Part shown: one piece after another, positions 1-10,815 of the stretch
Layout: the number at the start of each line of letters is the position of its first letter
Position numbering within the stretch: the stretch's first letter is position 1
From: Laetiporus sulphureus 93-53
Lineage: Eukaryota > Basidiomycota > Agaricomycetes > Polyporales > Laetiporaceae
NCBI RefSeq assembly: GCF_001632365.1
Contig: NW_024468542.1
Span: 227,051-291,050, forward strand
Direction of reading: 5' to 3'
DNA: 64,000 bases
The notes under the pieces: generated by a model
The model's database searches: none
What the model was told of the DNA's origin: nothing
The model's input: the letters and a program-made list of their open reading frames with translations, nothing else
Program-made: the position numbers and the translations under genes

Positions 1-363
1 TATCGCCACAGCTCGTCGCTGTAGGCTCTTAGCCAGGAGACCCTCAAGGGGTTTCTAGTTTGGTTGTCTATCTTTGTCATCGGCGTGCCGTGACACCATC
101 CGGCCGTCGAAATACTTCAGCTCCTGTGCATTAGCTCTGTTTGTGATGATGGGATGATAGCACTTCGCGCCACAGAAGCTCTTTGTCGACTAGCAAGGCT
201 GGATTCTCATCGTTCTTCACCGGTTGTTTCTGCGGCATTGACCTGAAAGGTCGCCAATGATGCCCGAACATGACATTCGAATATTAGGGAACTTCTGCAG
301 GAATCCTGTATGAGCTGCCTTTTTTCTCGGTGAACATACCAGGACGATCCTGAAAACTCTGCT
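1..363. other. No gene seen
   Basis: I see no convincing coding exon or repeat here. The stretch lies just before a broken copy of the first exon of the GMC oxidoreductase. Confidence 0.4.
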
Positions 364-486
364 GTTTGGCCATTCTCGTCGTATCAGGAACATTCCGTGC
401 AGGAGCTCGACGATGTCTACGACTACATCGTAGTGGGTCAGTCAATCGTATGTCACCTTGGTTTGGAGAGTTGTTGCAAACTAGTC
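364..486 (+). pseudogene. Relic of GMC oxidoreductase exon 1 and intron 1
   Basis: The plus-strand reading WPFSSYQEHSVQELDDVYDY matches the start of the GMC gene at 15128 (WPFSSYPERSMQELEDVYDY) almost residue for residue. The match continues into the intron: a GTCAGTCAAT donor follows, then a TTGGAGAGTTGTT segment also found in intron 1 of the intact gene. The start codon is lost (ATG has become GTT), and the next GMC exon with the FAD-binding glycine loop is missing. It is therefore a fragment in inverted orientation to the intact gene about 14.7 kb away. The fragment boundaries are my estimate. Confidence 0.8.
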
Positions 487-690
487 TCATACGACAGCCA
501 TGGCTTCTGCATTCTTGGGCCATGCTGGACAACCTTCTGCGAAGGAGCTGGAAGCAAGTGAAGAAGTTGGACTCGATCAGTTGACGACGACAACTTTAGG
601 ACAGCATTCAAGAAGTGCATTGAGGGTCCTGATATTGGAAGTTCGAGCACTTATGCAGATTTCTTCGAGTCACTGGCCAGTCGAATAGTG
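487..690 (+). pseudogene. Possible coding relic, unknown family
   Basis: One frame from about 578 to a TGA at 700 reads like real protein (core FRTAFKKCIEGPDIGSSS). A different frame just before it is also open (WAMLDNLLRRSWKQVKKLDS). The two are one base out of register, so this may be a decayed exon or two chance frames. I do not recognise it. Confidence 0.25.
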
Positions 691-1639
691 CCTCCCTGAG
701 AAAAGAATGCAGGACCGGACAGAGGAAGATATATCAAGTTAACCGTATCATTTGATGCATTTGTATTCCTTCAAAAGCATTGGTCTCGGCGGAAGACATT
801 GATATGACGAACCATTTTGGTGAAACAGAAGTATCTGGAGTGCGTGAATGCAGACAATAAGCCATACGGAAAGACCTGAAACTTCAGGATCTGTGGGCTT
901 GTCAGAATGGGAACATCAGAGGTGTGAACACGATCGGCGCTCGCTTTGGCACGACGCGATCATGTGATACGACAACTGCGACGCGATGCGTTGGTGGCTC
1001 AGCGCGACGTCAGACCTAAAGATTAGGTTCAGTGGGGAATAAACGACTATGCATCATCCGTCAAATTTTGAGTGACCAGAAATAAAGGCAGCTCAAACAG
1101 ACAGAGAGCGAATAGTTTCTCTCCTCTAGCCTGATTCAGTGTTGGTTGAAACATCGGCCACTCGAAGCAACAGATGCATTGTCTCGAGATAATGAACATC
1201 TATCTTATATTCTTATGCCATGTTAGTATGCTTACAATTCAGAGCGCGATATGGAATCGATAGATGCCTCGATCTCATGCTTCCCACTCCAGAACGACCC
1301 GTGCAGGTTAGCCACAAGATGTAGTCTGCTCTGCAAGCATCACACTAGTGTTTTCTGGAAGTAAGTAACAGTGACTGAAAAAGTATGGATTCATCAGTCA
1401 CTTTGCCTCTTTCTGAATCTAGATATATAGATCAAGAAATTGTCAACCTTGTTATTATAAACAAGGGCCACATGAAGCGATGGGGGAATTCAAGATGCAC
1501 AATCAACACTTACTCTTTTTGGCAGATGAAAGGGGCAGATGAAAAGGGCAGGCAAAGGCTCGTTTATCCCATTCGGATACAGGCAGAGAAAACGGCGAAT
1601 AAATCCAGACATAATTTCCTAACTTCAGGATTAAAATAC
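691..1639. other. Intergenic, no supported gene
   Basis: No exon-intron structure stands out. Around 957 there is a GCGATCATGTGAT segment followed by GGTGGCTCAGCGC. Closely similar text occurs near 4627, 55230 and 57987, so it looks like a decayed copy of a promoter module used elsewhere in the window. Confidence 0.35.
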
Positions 1640-2257
1640 GACCTTGGCCATTGGCCGCATCAGGAATAGGTGGATGCAAAGTGGTCCTGGTGGGAGGAGT
1701 TATGGGCTCCGCCACTGGGCTGCCACCGCTATCGGAGATGGTGCTAGACAACGACCACAAGGAGAATGTGTGGGAAAGTGCCGCCATGAAAGGATGATCA
1801 TGGATTGCGAACGGCCACTTGAGGGTGGAAGGAGGAGCCTGCCTTTCGAACTGATCACGAGGCGTGCTGGAGAGACTATTGTCTACCACACCGTCTTGGC
1901 CTCATAGCGTAAGGCAATCACAAGATATGTACACAATTTCCCGATCTCTTTAGAACCCAAGACTTCGGATTTGATGCATCCGTAAGCGAGCGTGATGGCC
2001 GCCACAGACGCGTTCGCGCTCATCAACGTGTTCGAGTTGCATTGTTTGGCTCTCGTCCCACTTGCCCACTCACCACGAACATAAAAGCCATGCATTCGAC
2101 CGCTGCTTGTTGACCATCTTTGCTGCCCTTCTGCGACACGCTAGACAATAGACCTGGGCGTGACATCTGTCTGTTGCTCATCATTGTTCAACTCGGCTGC
2201 CTTGCCACTCGTCATCTAATCAGTTAGGCCTTTGAGTTCGTCGTGGCCGCTCCTCCA
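1640..2257. promoter_or_regulatory. Conserved upstream block of family A gene 1
   Basis: This region aligns along most of its length with 9030-9576 upstream of the second family A gene. The best preserved part (about 1985-2095) holds a GATGGCCGCCACAGACGCGTT segment, then CCACTTGCCCACTCACCACGA and a TATA-like CATAAAAGCCA. The left part (1644-1889) is also open on the minus strand in both copies with related peptides (ERxAPPSTLKxP, then SxSxSGGxxVAEP). A divergent minus-strand gene is therefore possible but unproven. Confidence 0.5.
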
Positions 2258-3124
2258 ATGGAGAACACATTGAGTACATTGTCAGTGGATTATGAAGGAG
2301 ATGCACCCACGCCGTCCTTCAGCGAATGGATCAATTGGGACGATAATCCGGACCCGGGCGTGGACGATCAACAGATCTCCGACACACAATCCTTCATGAG
2401 TGTACAGAGTGAGACGACCACAGACGGCGTTCCCGTTCGTCAGGTCAGCAGTTTATGTTCGCATCATTCTGTGCACTCACCGTGAATCGAATCAGGACTT
2501 CAGTGGTTGGAAGCATCATGCCTGCCCTCCTTGGATTATGCCTGTCGACGACAAATCCTTGGAAGATGCGGAACAGTATTCGAAATGGGCCGAATCCATT
2601 GATGGGAATGAAAATCTCGTAGGATATTGGGCTGCCGTGAGTCTAGTGAGAATTCATGGATTGCTGCGATATTCATTTCGTTGTAGGCACCTGGCGAGGC
2701 AATCGCCAATGACGAACAAGGCGAAGTACAGCTGCATCCCATCTTGATGATGATGCCCCAGCCGAATCTTGCTCGACAGTCATATGATAGTATCCTACAT
2801 GACAAGTGGGGATATCGGGATATGGATGGAAAAGTCGTGGTCCTGAGGCAAGAGGAAGCACAAGTCTTCATGAATAGAGCTGGTGTAAACTCCTTTCTGA
2901 CGACCTCGCAACCGGAGACGATGCACCATGGAAAATGGTCGGAGCAAGGCCACATATGTCCCAGGCCTATGAAGAGGGTTCGCACCATCGTCAGTGATGT
3001 CGAACACTTGCAGGCTGCATCAAACGTCGCCCACAGCGCTGCGAGCTCTATTCGAGACTTACCCCGATATGCCGAGGACGGAGACAGTGACCGTCCAGGA
3101 AGGTGCCTCGATGTCTTCATCTAG
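2258..3124 (+). CDS. Family A protein 1, 254 aa, unknown function
   Basis: The model has three exons: 2258-2443, 2496-2636 and 2687-3124. Both introns are phase 0 (52 and 50 bp), and the exon lengths 186, 141 and 438 all divide by three. Intron 1 has the unusual donor GTCAGC and the shared TGTGCACTCACC box. The paralogue at 9577 begins five codons earlier, but that ATG is GTG here, so I use the ATG at 2258. The protein starts MENTLSTLSVDYEGDAPTPS and is acidic. Exon 3 holds the most conserved stretch (ILMMMPQP, QSYDSIL, WGYRDMDGKVVVL). There is no signal peptide, membrane segment or recognised domain. It sits in a block with a family B copy downstream. Confidence 0.72.
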
Positions 3125-3789
3125 CCTAGCATCCATCGTACGCCGCGACCACAATCCATCTGCCACGGACGTGTTCTGGTTCACGTGAAAGCAAACTCAG
3201 CCGCGCCGCATGGGTTTATCCATACTGCGATTGCTTACATCTCGTCGACGAGCAGCCAAGTCCGCCTTGAAGGATCGCACTGATCGAATCCGCGACATTG
3301 TCCTATTGGTGATAGCGCCACATTCCGAGGACAATCTCCGCTTCATCGCACATTGAAAAGTTAGAGACTGGAAGGAAATGTCGGAGACCATCTGATGTTC
3401 GCCAAAAACAAAGGTTCAAAATCTGTATTTAATTCGACGTTCCGATGTCATAACTCGAACTTACCATCATGCACAAGTACACGTTATTTGACAATGAGAC
3501 CATATTGCGTGAAAATTGAGGCCCGTCCGCGAGTGGTTGCTACTCGATAGCCTAAGCCAGACAGGGTGACTTTGGTGCCGAACGACAACGTGTTGCCCTG
3601 GCCCTCTCGAGTCGCGTCCCCCTTCATCATAACTCCCACTCGGCACCTTCAAAGAACACATATTATTAGTTGATGTAAGCGTTGAATGCAGATACGCGAG
3701 ATACTGACAACTACCTCTATTTATACATCTGCCTCTCATCGCTCAGCTGCGAATACGCACCACATTTTCAGCGGGATCTCGACCGTACA
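3125..3789. other. Shared 3' and spacer block before family B copy 1
   Basis: The text after GATGTTCGC (about 3396) recurs after C1 (about 6910) and after A2 (about 10923), although A and C proteins differ. The part at 3470-3660 is repeated before all three family B copies. It is open on the minus strand with related peptides (KxxSGSYDEGGRD), which could be coding or simply conserved spacer. A TATA-like TCTATTTATA lies at about 3716, before the B1 start. Confidence 0.45.
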
Positions 3790-4179
3790 ATGGCTACTCA
3801 TTCAAATGACCCTGATCTAGACAATACCATCACCACCGAATGTAGGGAGCATCTTCTGCACAACAAGCAGCCAGTCGCTCCACCCCGTCTTCGGTTCACG
3901 ACCGTATACGATTACAGCAAGGCCGCCTACGAAAACGCACAAAATAATACGACCCGCGATGGTCAACAAGTAAGTTCACCAGCCACAATGTATCCGTATT
4001 ATCCTGTGTGCTTACCGTAGTTGTCAAGGCATTTGATGATGAAACCGGTCCTGGAGTGATCGACCGGCCATTGCAGAGGCGACAATCCCCCCGAGCTGCA
4101 AGTGGGTCTTCTGGATCTCTTGAAGGAGCGCGAAGAGCAATTTCATGCAGAGACTAAGGAGAGGCTTCGTAGCACCACG
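3790..4179 (+). pseudogene. Family B copy 1, frameshifted and truncated
   Basis: Exon 1 (3790-3969, 60 codons) is intact and close to the copies at 7304 and 11314; its core reads PPRLRFTTVYDYSK. Intron 1 (3970-4028, 59 bp) also matches. Exon 2 (4029-4179) is 151 bp where the other two copies have 150. The extra base is in a run of six C at about 4087, where copy 3 has five, so the frame is lost. Exons 3 and 4 are missing: the sequence jumps from intron 2 into the 3' flank that follows the other B genes. It is a double-hit pseudogene. Confidence 0.8.
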
Positions 4180-4184
4180 GTGCG

Positions 4185-4620
4185 TTAGATATCAACATAT
4201 GAGAGCGCAAAATATATTCCGAGCAACAAGCGGCCATGATGGATGCAGGTGAATGGGAAGACGTGGTGTGCGACATAGCGAACAGAAGAAATGCAGTTGG
4301 AGGGCTGATGTTGGCAGTAAGAATCTGACTTGATCGTCTTTATATGCTGCACTGTCATATAATTTGACGCGTTGAACAACGCGAGGTCCGCTTCATCATC
4401 GATGAGACAGACTGCATGATCGACATGAGCGTAGTAAGTACACTCTTTCGTGAGCTCAGATTCCAGAGATTTGAGATGAGCAGACTGCAAGGAGAAGACT
4501 GGAAGGTGAGCAAGGTATCCCACTCATCATGGATGAACTGCAACAGGAGCAGTGACTCGAGCGTGCGAGGCTGAGTATTGAAATAGCTAATTATGGCAGT
4601 GCCCGATGTGGCCCCTCCAA
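4185..4620 (-). other. Conserved 3' block of family B, possible minus-strand coding
   Basis: The same block follows all three B copies (here, about 8130-8560 and 12140-12560). On the minus strand the three copies keep similar peptides: LAHLPVFSLQSAHLKSLE here, LARLAVFSL..STRLKALE at 8.4 kb (with a stop) and LARLAVLSLQSSRLKPSK at 12.4 kb. All three then keep an NEAD/DEADLALF core. This suggests a convergent gene or its relic. No complete model could be built. Confidence 0.35.
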
Positions 4621-5515
4621 GAACGCGATCATGTGATGCAGTGACGCTGTGCGACGCGTCGGTGGCTCTGCGCCACTCGATAGCGGGATCCGAGGTCAGC
4701 CGCAGTAGTCTCGCCTATCTATCCTCCTGTGTCGAACATTGAAATATGATATCTATGCATGCATCTAGAAGGCAGGGGGTTACGGAAGAAATGCGTTGAT
4801 GATGACTGCTGACTTGACATGAGCTTGACCCAAGCCACATGATAGCCATGCACGATGCATTTCTCGAGCACTTTGAAGTAGATCTAGCAGTACAAACTAT
4901 GGGTTAGATAGTAAAAACATGTATCACATGATTATGTGCTGCCTGTAGCTCCCTTCATAGTACAAAATGAACGACTTTAAACATTGCTAGAGAATCTTCA
5001 ACGTTGGAGATGCATTCAACCAGCGGAAACCGTCAAGGCGATAGATCAGGATATATATCGAAATATTGAGTTTAGTGCTATGTCTTTCTCTTTCAGTAGA
5101 TGTTCTGCAGAGGAGACAGTCCAGTGATAGCGGCCACCCGAAAAATGGAACTTGCCGGAACGCATCCACTTTTGGCCAAATCATAGTTCGCGTACTCTTC
5201 GTAATCAGCAGGCATTCTCCAATGTGAACCATCTCGAGTGCATGAAGAACGCAGACATAAGTCCAAACATAGATATATTTATCGGTGACAGATGCATGCA
5301 ACGAATTGACAGTCTCTGTTAACGCTACAGCAGCATTCTGGTGGTCTGTAATCGACATTGAGCAGACGAAACAGAAGAAGTGCGCAGACACTGTTATGCT
5401 TACTTCTTTGCATGTACGTCAAATAAACGGACATTTCAGAGAGCAGAGAGGCGGGAGACGGAGCGCAGCCACGAGATAGCGCGTGGCTCGCACTGGCTTG
5501 GCCAGGCGCTTATGA
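4621..5515. other. Intergenic with decayed promoter module
   Basis: At about 4625 a GCGATCATGTGATG segment is followed by CGGTGGCTCTGCGCCACTCG, which contains facing GTGGC and GCCAC half-sites. A minus-strand open frame of 134 codons (4987-5391) has no paralogue in the window and no motif I recognise, so I do not call it. Confidence 0.35.
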
Positions 5516-5524
5516 TAAGCGCCC
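5516..5524 (+). promoter_or_regulatory. TARGCGCYC box before C1
   Basis: TAAGCGCCC lies 207 bp before the C1 start codon. A GTGGCTCG half-site is just upstream (about 5483), and CCACCCACCACGACCAG lies downstream (about 5570). The same order of elements is seen before C2 and C3. Confidence 0.5.
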
Positions 5525-5722
5525 ATACAGATACTCGGCCGCCCGTGCCACTCCCCAAACAAGGCTTGTCCACCCACCACGACCAGTGCCCTATACCTGG
5601 TCGACGCATCGCGCGCTGACTATCGCATCTCACTGAGCTCAGCGGCGCATCGTTGCGACGTGGCCACTGCTTTATCTGTCTTTTACCTTTTGTCCTTTGT
5701 CTCTCATCGCGAACGCTCAACG

Positions 5723-6793
5723 ATGGCCTTCGGTACCAAGTTCTTGAAAGGAGCGCGCAATGCGTTACTCAAAAAACTACCATACATTTTTCTCATCATA
5801 CAGCCCCGTCCGGAGCTGTCAGAAGCTGCATGTGGTCATCGGGCTACTCCCTTCGCCTACAACACCTTTACTCTGAAGAATGCACAAATAAACACGGACG
5901 AGTGGAACGAAGAAATCCAATCAGTAAGTCAGCCAACTACTCTATCCGTGTTAATCTGTGCACTCACCATATGACATCCAACTATCCGACCTACGCCACA
6001 GGTAGCTTCCGATACTGAATCAGCAGAACCGCTGGGCGATGAAATGGAATGGAAATGCATCGTGCCTGTCAGGGATAATAGAGCATCCTTCTACAGCATG
6101 GTAGGCTGCCTTGTATCGAAGGTCATTCGTTTCGTGCACTTATACCATGGGTAGGTTGGTGGCGAACTTGTCCAGACGGCCCTTCCGCCAGTCGAGTTCA
6201 TGCGTCTCTTGTTGAGAGGTGAGGAAATGGCGGTTGCATTCAACCTTGTAGAGATGTGCAGAAGACAGGTGGAAGTAGAAGCCCAGGATCTCGCGGCTGA
6301 GGTTATAACGGCATCGGTGAGCCGCACAGTGTGTGTGATGAGAGCAACGCCTGACCAATGCTCATAGAACTTGGAGACCGTCGACTCTTCCGGCAGGCCG
6401 TCTGCTGAATGGCAGCGTAACTATCGCGAGGGGGCGTATAGCTCCGGACGCTGGAACTCTCGAAGGGCTCCCAATCGCCGGTTCCCCTCCTCCTCGTCCT
6501 CCTCGTCCTCCTCTTGCGAGTTCCCAATCAGAGAGAGGACCAGTCAGCGACTCGATAATCGCGAGGAAGCTTACAACACCGGCGGTCCCAACAGGACTAT
6601 TCCCTCCGGACTTTCCCCGTCGTCTATCCTCCAATGCCCTACGGTGCCTCGTATCATGCAGAACGGGATTGATCTTGATGCTTTGGAGCCGGCCAAGGAG
6701 TCTTTCGATCGGCAGCAGGGTATCGAGGGCAAGCGTACAGGTTGGCCGAAGAACGCACGTGCTGATGTGCTGGAATCGGAGGACAGCCAGTAA
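5723..6793 (+). CDS. Family C protein 1, 295 aa, unknown function
   Basis: There are four exons (5723-5923, 6002-6100, 6155-6316, 6368-6793) and three phase-0 introns; all exon lengths divide by three. The N-terminus MAFGTKFLKGARNALLKKLP is a basic amphipathic stretch. It is followed by the family C signature YIFLIIQP-PELSEAACGH, shared with the copies at 26.8, 33.8 and 60.5 kb. Exon 1 ends in an acidic NEEIQS motif. Exon 4 starts with the family motif PSAEWQRNYREG, then has a run of nine serines (about 6488-6517) and an acidic tail. Intron 1 carries GTAAGTCAGC and CTGTGCACTCACC. There is no signal peptide. The function is unknown; the N-terminus suggests a peripheral membrane protein. Confidence 0.78.
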
Positions 6794-7303
6794 ATGGCTT
6801 AGCACACCGCAAGTGTTCGCAATGCGCTGCGTATACGGAGGGTGAACGATCACGTGTTGAGCAGGTAGAGGATAGGAGGAAAATTGCCAGGAGATGTTGA
6901 AGAGCAATCTGACGTTCGCAAAAAATGTTTTCAAACTGTATTTATTTCAATGTTCTGCAGTCATAAATAGAACGTACTGGAGTTTTCAAGTCCACATTAT
7001 CTGACAATGACAACATGTTGCGCGAAGGCTGAGGCCGATTTTTAAGTGGTTGCCACTCGATAGCCTAAGTCGGACAGGGCGGATTTGGCGCCCGACGCCA
7101 ACGTGTCTTCCTCGCTCTCTTGCGTCGCGTCCCCCTTCATCATAACTTCCACTGGCCACTTTCAGAGAACACATAATGTCAGTTGATATATAATCTGGAT
7201 GTGGATACGCGACATACTGATGAATACCTCTATTTGACACGCCTTTGTCTCGTCGTTCAGCTGCGACAACGCGCCACATTCTTAACTTGATCTCGACCAT
7301 ACA
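6794..7303. other. Spacer between C1 and B2
   Basis: It is homologous to 3125-3789 and 10816-11313. Just past C1 the text (CCGCAAGTGTTCG...CGTATACGGAGGGTGAACGAT) resembles that past A2, although the proteins belong to different families. The 3' flank seems to have moved between families. Confidence 0.45.
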
Positions 7304-7915
7304 ATGGATACTCCCTCAAAGGATCTCGATCTCGACAATACCACCGCCATCGAACATAACAAGTATCTCTCGCACGACAAGCAGCCGGTCGGTCCACCCC
7401 GTCTTCGGTTTACGACCGTATACGATTACAGCAAGACTGCCTATGAAAACGAACAGAGCAATACGACCCGTGATGGTCAACAAGTAAGTTCACCAGCCAC
7501 GATGCATCCGTATTGTCCTGTGCGCTTACCGTAGTTGTCAAGACTCTTCACGACGAAGCCGATCCTGGAGTGATCGACCGGCCGCTGTTGAGGCGAGAAT
7601 CGCCCGAGCTTCAAGTCGGCCTTCGCGACTTGTTGATGGAGAGGGAAAGGCATATCAATGCAAAAATCAGGAAGAGGCTTCTTCGAGGCAAGGTGAATTA
7701 TAAGTCAACGTATGAGCTCGGACGACATATGGACGTGCGTACAGAAAAAGGTGGACAACGGACATCGCAGTGAGGCCGCAACTTCCTCAGGGCAAGAGAC
7801 TGAACTATTGGCGAGTTCAGAGACACAAACCGTGCCCTGCGCTCGTGCCAATGGACAAGCGCTGGACGATGCCGCCGAGGTGGAGACGGTCCCAAGAGGC
7901 AGCCTTGACGGTTAA
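7304..7915 (+). CDS. Family B protein 2, 166 aa, shortened tail
   Basis: The exons are 7304-7483, 7543-7692 and 7745-7915, with phase-0 introns of 59 and 52 bp. Exon 1 has the family core PPRLRFTTVYDYSK. Exon 2 (TLHDEADPGVIDRPLLRR, then LQVGLRDLLMERERHI) is probably helical. Compared with B3, exon 3 lacks one base near 7890, so it stops at 7915. The B3-type last exon (here about 7971-8054, core MRADVPGMPRAGA) is left unused, although its intron (7919-7970) still has splice signals. The protein is hydrophilic with no signal peptide or TM. It may be functional with a shorter C-terminus, or an early pseudogene. Confidence 0.6.
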
Positions 7916-8560
7916 TGATGTGAGTTCAGTTCAATTCTGATTCTCGCCTTGTCTGCTAACAAATGTCCAGCGCAAGGACACCAGTATGAGCGGCATGCGA
8001 GCGGACGTGCCAGGCATGCCCCGCGCTGGAGCAGCCACGAAGTCGCTTTCTTGAATCAAGAGTCAAAGTGCAATTCCCAATCTTCTCATCACAACCACAC
8101 TTCCTCCCCCTCAACTTCTCCATCCATGCGGCATTATCTTCCGAGCGACAAGCGATCACAATGGATATAGGCGAATGGAAAGGCGTAGGGCGGGACATGA
8201 GGAACGCAAAAAAGGCAGTTGTGAGGAAAATCTGACTTGATCGTCTTTGTATACTGCGCTATAATTTGATGCATTGAACAACGCGAGGTCCGCTTCGTCG
8301 TTGATGAGACAGCCTGCATGACCAACTACGCGCCTGCACAGAACCGTCGTCATCGTGAGCGTAGTACTCTCCTTCGCGAACTCGACTTCCAGGGCCTTGA
8401 GACGAGTAGATCACAAGGAGAACACAGCAAGGCGAGCAAGATATCCCTGTCATCATGGACGAACTTCAACAGGAGCAGTGACTCGAGCGTTAACGTTGAC
8501 GTTGCAAGGCTGAGCGTTACAATAGCCAATTAATTATGGTGCCTGTGGCTCCGATGTGGC
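7916..8560. other. Unused last exon and 3' block of B2
   Basis: It contains the homologue of B3 exon 4, now out of frame, and then the conserved block described at 4185-4620. No further gene is supported. Confidence 0.4.
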
Positions 8561-8575
8561 CCTTTCGTAATTACA

Positions 8576-8903
8576 TCACCGATGATTAAAGGTAGATTCA
8601 GTGATAAGTTTCATTTCAATATGACAAGCACTAAGACAACTAGAATTTACGGTATCTAAGTTGAGTTCGCCAGGATCCGGATAAAACCTTGCGTAGCATT
8701 TCTCATCGATAGTTTTCATTACGGGGCTGCCTAACGCTGCCATCCACATAGAACCTCCTGTTCGGGACCTGTTCGGGAATGAGTGGATGATGCCTCCAAC
8801 GGTCCGTAACGAGTCGCGTAAGTGAGCGTCGTTGTTTGGTACGCCATCGCCATAAACGACCGACAAGATAAATCTCAGCCAGCGAGATACTGTAAACTGT
8901 CAA
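8576..8903 (-). other. Possible minus-strand exon, repeated at 12.6 kb
   Basis: This stretch and 12593-12900 are paralogous. On the minus strand both keep a peptide with AALGxPxMKT, then EKxY, a spaced HI, and an upstream LRDSLxTVGxIxH. Amino-acid similarity holds through many base changes, which favours coding. The upstream part is in different frames in the two copies, and no start or splice sites were settled. The family is unknown. Confidence 0.35.
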
Positions 8904-9029
8904 ACTCTCCCAGAACGAAGCAGAAGGATCGCTACAAGATCGTGCATTGAAGTCTGTGCTCGCTGTGCGGCCATTTTCGTGTGGCGGGAACCGATAATGA
9001 GCACCATAGTGCCACCTTGGCTATCGACT

Positions 9030-9576
9030 GCACGAACTGGAAGGAGCACGTGCACGCGAAGTGGTCTTGTTGGGCAGACTTGTGGGCTCAGCCACTGAGT
9101 GGCCACCACTTTCGGAGATGATGCTGGACGACGACAACGAGGGGAGGAGAATGGGTGCCGCCAAGAAAAGATGATCACCGTTTGCGAGCGGCTGTTTGAG
9201 GGTAGAAGGAGGAGCGAGCCTTTCAATCTGTTCGCGACGCATCTGAACAGACTTTTGTCTAGTACATCGTGTCGGCCACATAGCTAAACGCACTCACAAC
9301 ATATATAAAATTTGCTAGTTTGTTTTCTCAGTCCAAGACTCCAAGTTTGATGTATCCCTAAGCGAGCATGATGGCCGCCACAGACGCGTTAGTGGCCATC
9401 AACGTGTCCGATCTGCCTCGTTCCACTTGCCCACTCACCACGAGCATAAAAGCCACACATTCGACCTCTGCTTGTCGACCACCTCGGCTGCCCTTCTGCG
9501 ACACGCTAGACAGTAGGTCCAGGCGTGGCGTCTGTCTGTTGCTCACGTTGTTCACCTCAGTCGCGTTGAGCTCGCT
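9030..9576 (+). promoter_or_regulatory. Upstream block of family A gene 2
   Basis: This is a paralogue of 1640-2257. The segment GATGGCCGCCACAGACGCGTT at 9370-9390 is followed by CCACTTGCCCACTCACCACGAG (9425-9446), a TATA-like CATAAAAGCCA, and the ATG about 125 bp further on. Conservation here exceeds that of much of the coding sequence. Confidence 0.5.
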
Positions 9577-10815
9577 ATGGCCACTCCTCCAGTAGAGAGC
9601 ACGTTGAGCACCTTGTCAGTGGATTATGAGGGAGACGCGCCTACGCCGTCCTTCAGTGAATGGATCAACTGGGGCGACGATCCAGATCCGGAGGTCGATG
9701 ATCAACAGAGTCCCGACACACAAGTCTTTCTGAATACACCAAATGAGACGACCACAGACGGCATTCCCGTTGATCAGGTCAGCAGTCAATGTCCGTATCA
9801 TTCTATGCACTCACCGCCATATTGATCAGGAATTCGCCAATTGGAAGCACCGCGCCTGCCCGGCTTGGATTATGCTTGCCGAAGGCAAGTCCTTGGAAGC
9901 CGGGGAACAACTCGTGCCGTGGCTGTCTGCACTTCTTTGGCAAGTCAGAGGTCGGAGCAGTGAGCTGCTCTATGCCTCGTCAAGGCAGTGCCGTGGTGGG
10001 GTAGGCCGGACGTGGAGTGTCCTGGGTCCGAACTCCGAGCGGAATCCGGGTGCCTGGGGTGTGCCAAGGGAGAGCGCGAGGAACGCCCGCTCGGCACGCA
10101 CTGCGTGACGAAAACACAGAGCAAACGTGCGAAGCAAGATGCTGGGAGAGGGTGGGTGGGAAGAAGACGAAGTGTCGTGTCGCGGAGACGAGTTGGGAGA
10201 TGGTGGTCGCAGGACAAGACGCGCTGGTGGCTGCGTCACGCGTTCGTCCTGCGACATGTCGTCACGAGTCTCAGAATTCGATGGGACGTTGTCACGATCG
10301 AATTCCCGCAGTATTGGAAATGGGCCGAATCAGTTGACGGGGATGGAGGATATTGGGCTGCCGTGAGTTTACTAAGAGATTGTGGATTACTGTGGTATTC
10401 ATTTGCTTGTAGGCGCCTGGCGGGCAAACCGCCAGTGGTGAACATGGCGAAGTACGGCCGCATCCCATCTTGATGATGATGCCCCAGCCGAATCCTGCCC
10501 GACAGTCATATGATAGTATCCTACATGGCCAGTGGGGATACCGAGATATGGATGGGAAAGTCGTGGTCCTGAAGCAGGAGGACGCACAAGTCTTCAGGAA
10601 TAGAGCTGGTGATGACTCCCTTTGGACGACCTCGCAACCGGAGACGATGCGCCATGGACAACGGTCGGAGCAAGGCCCGGTATGTCTCAGGCCCACGAAA
10701 AGGATTCGTACCAGGTTAGTGATATCGAATGCTTGAAGTTAGACAAAATGTCTCATTGCCTGCAGGATATCGAGGACAAGGTCTCCGGATCAGAGAGCAG
10801 CCGAGAGACGGCCTA
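9577..10815 (+). pseudogene. Family A copy 2, interrupted by a 400-bp insertion
   Basis: Exon 1 (9577-9777, 67 codons) starts MATPPVESTLSTLSVDYEGD. Intron 1 (9778-9829) matches A1 closely. Exon 2 begins at 9830 but is broken after GGGGAACAA at about 9913 by foreign sequence, and A1-like text resumes at TATTGGAAATGGGCC (10312). Beyond that the next intron (from GTGAGTTTAC to GCTTGTAG) and exon 3 (10413 onward, ILMMMPQP, QSYDSIL, WGYRDMDGKVVVL) are well kept. The reading frame runs into a stop inside the insertion (10106-10108). It is a pseudogene unless the insertion is spliced out. The 3' end is modelled to a TAG at 10813-10815 by one extra splice, which is uncertain. Confidence 0.7.
9914..10311. 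mobile_element. GC-rich insertion in family A copy 2
   Basis: About 398 bp are absent from the paralogue A1. The segment is clearly richer in G and C than the surroundings. It shows no terminal inverted repeats, no target-site duplication that I can see and no transposase frame. It ends in CCCGCAG, which could serve as a splice acceptor. It could be a non-autonomous element, a captured gene fragment or an exonised intron. The mobile-element label is a guess at mechanism; the insertion itself is clear from the A1 comparison. Confidence 0.45.

Noticed and set aside
4987..5391. A 134-codon minus-strand frame
   Set aside because: It has no paralogue, no splice context and no recognised motif.
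9988..10473. A 161-codon plus-strand frame across the A2 insertion
   Set aside because: It joins insert sequence to A-family exon and intron sequence, including a spliced-out segment in A1, so it is a chance frame in GC-rich DNA.
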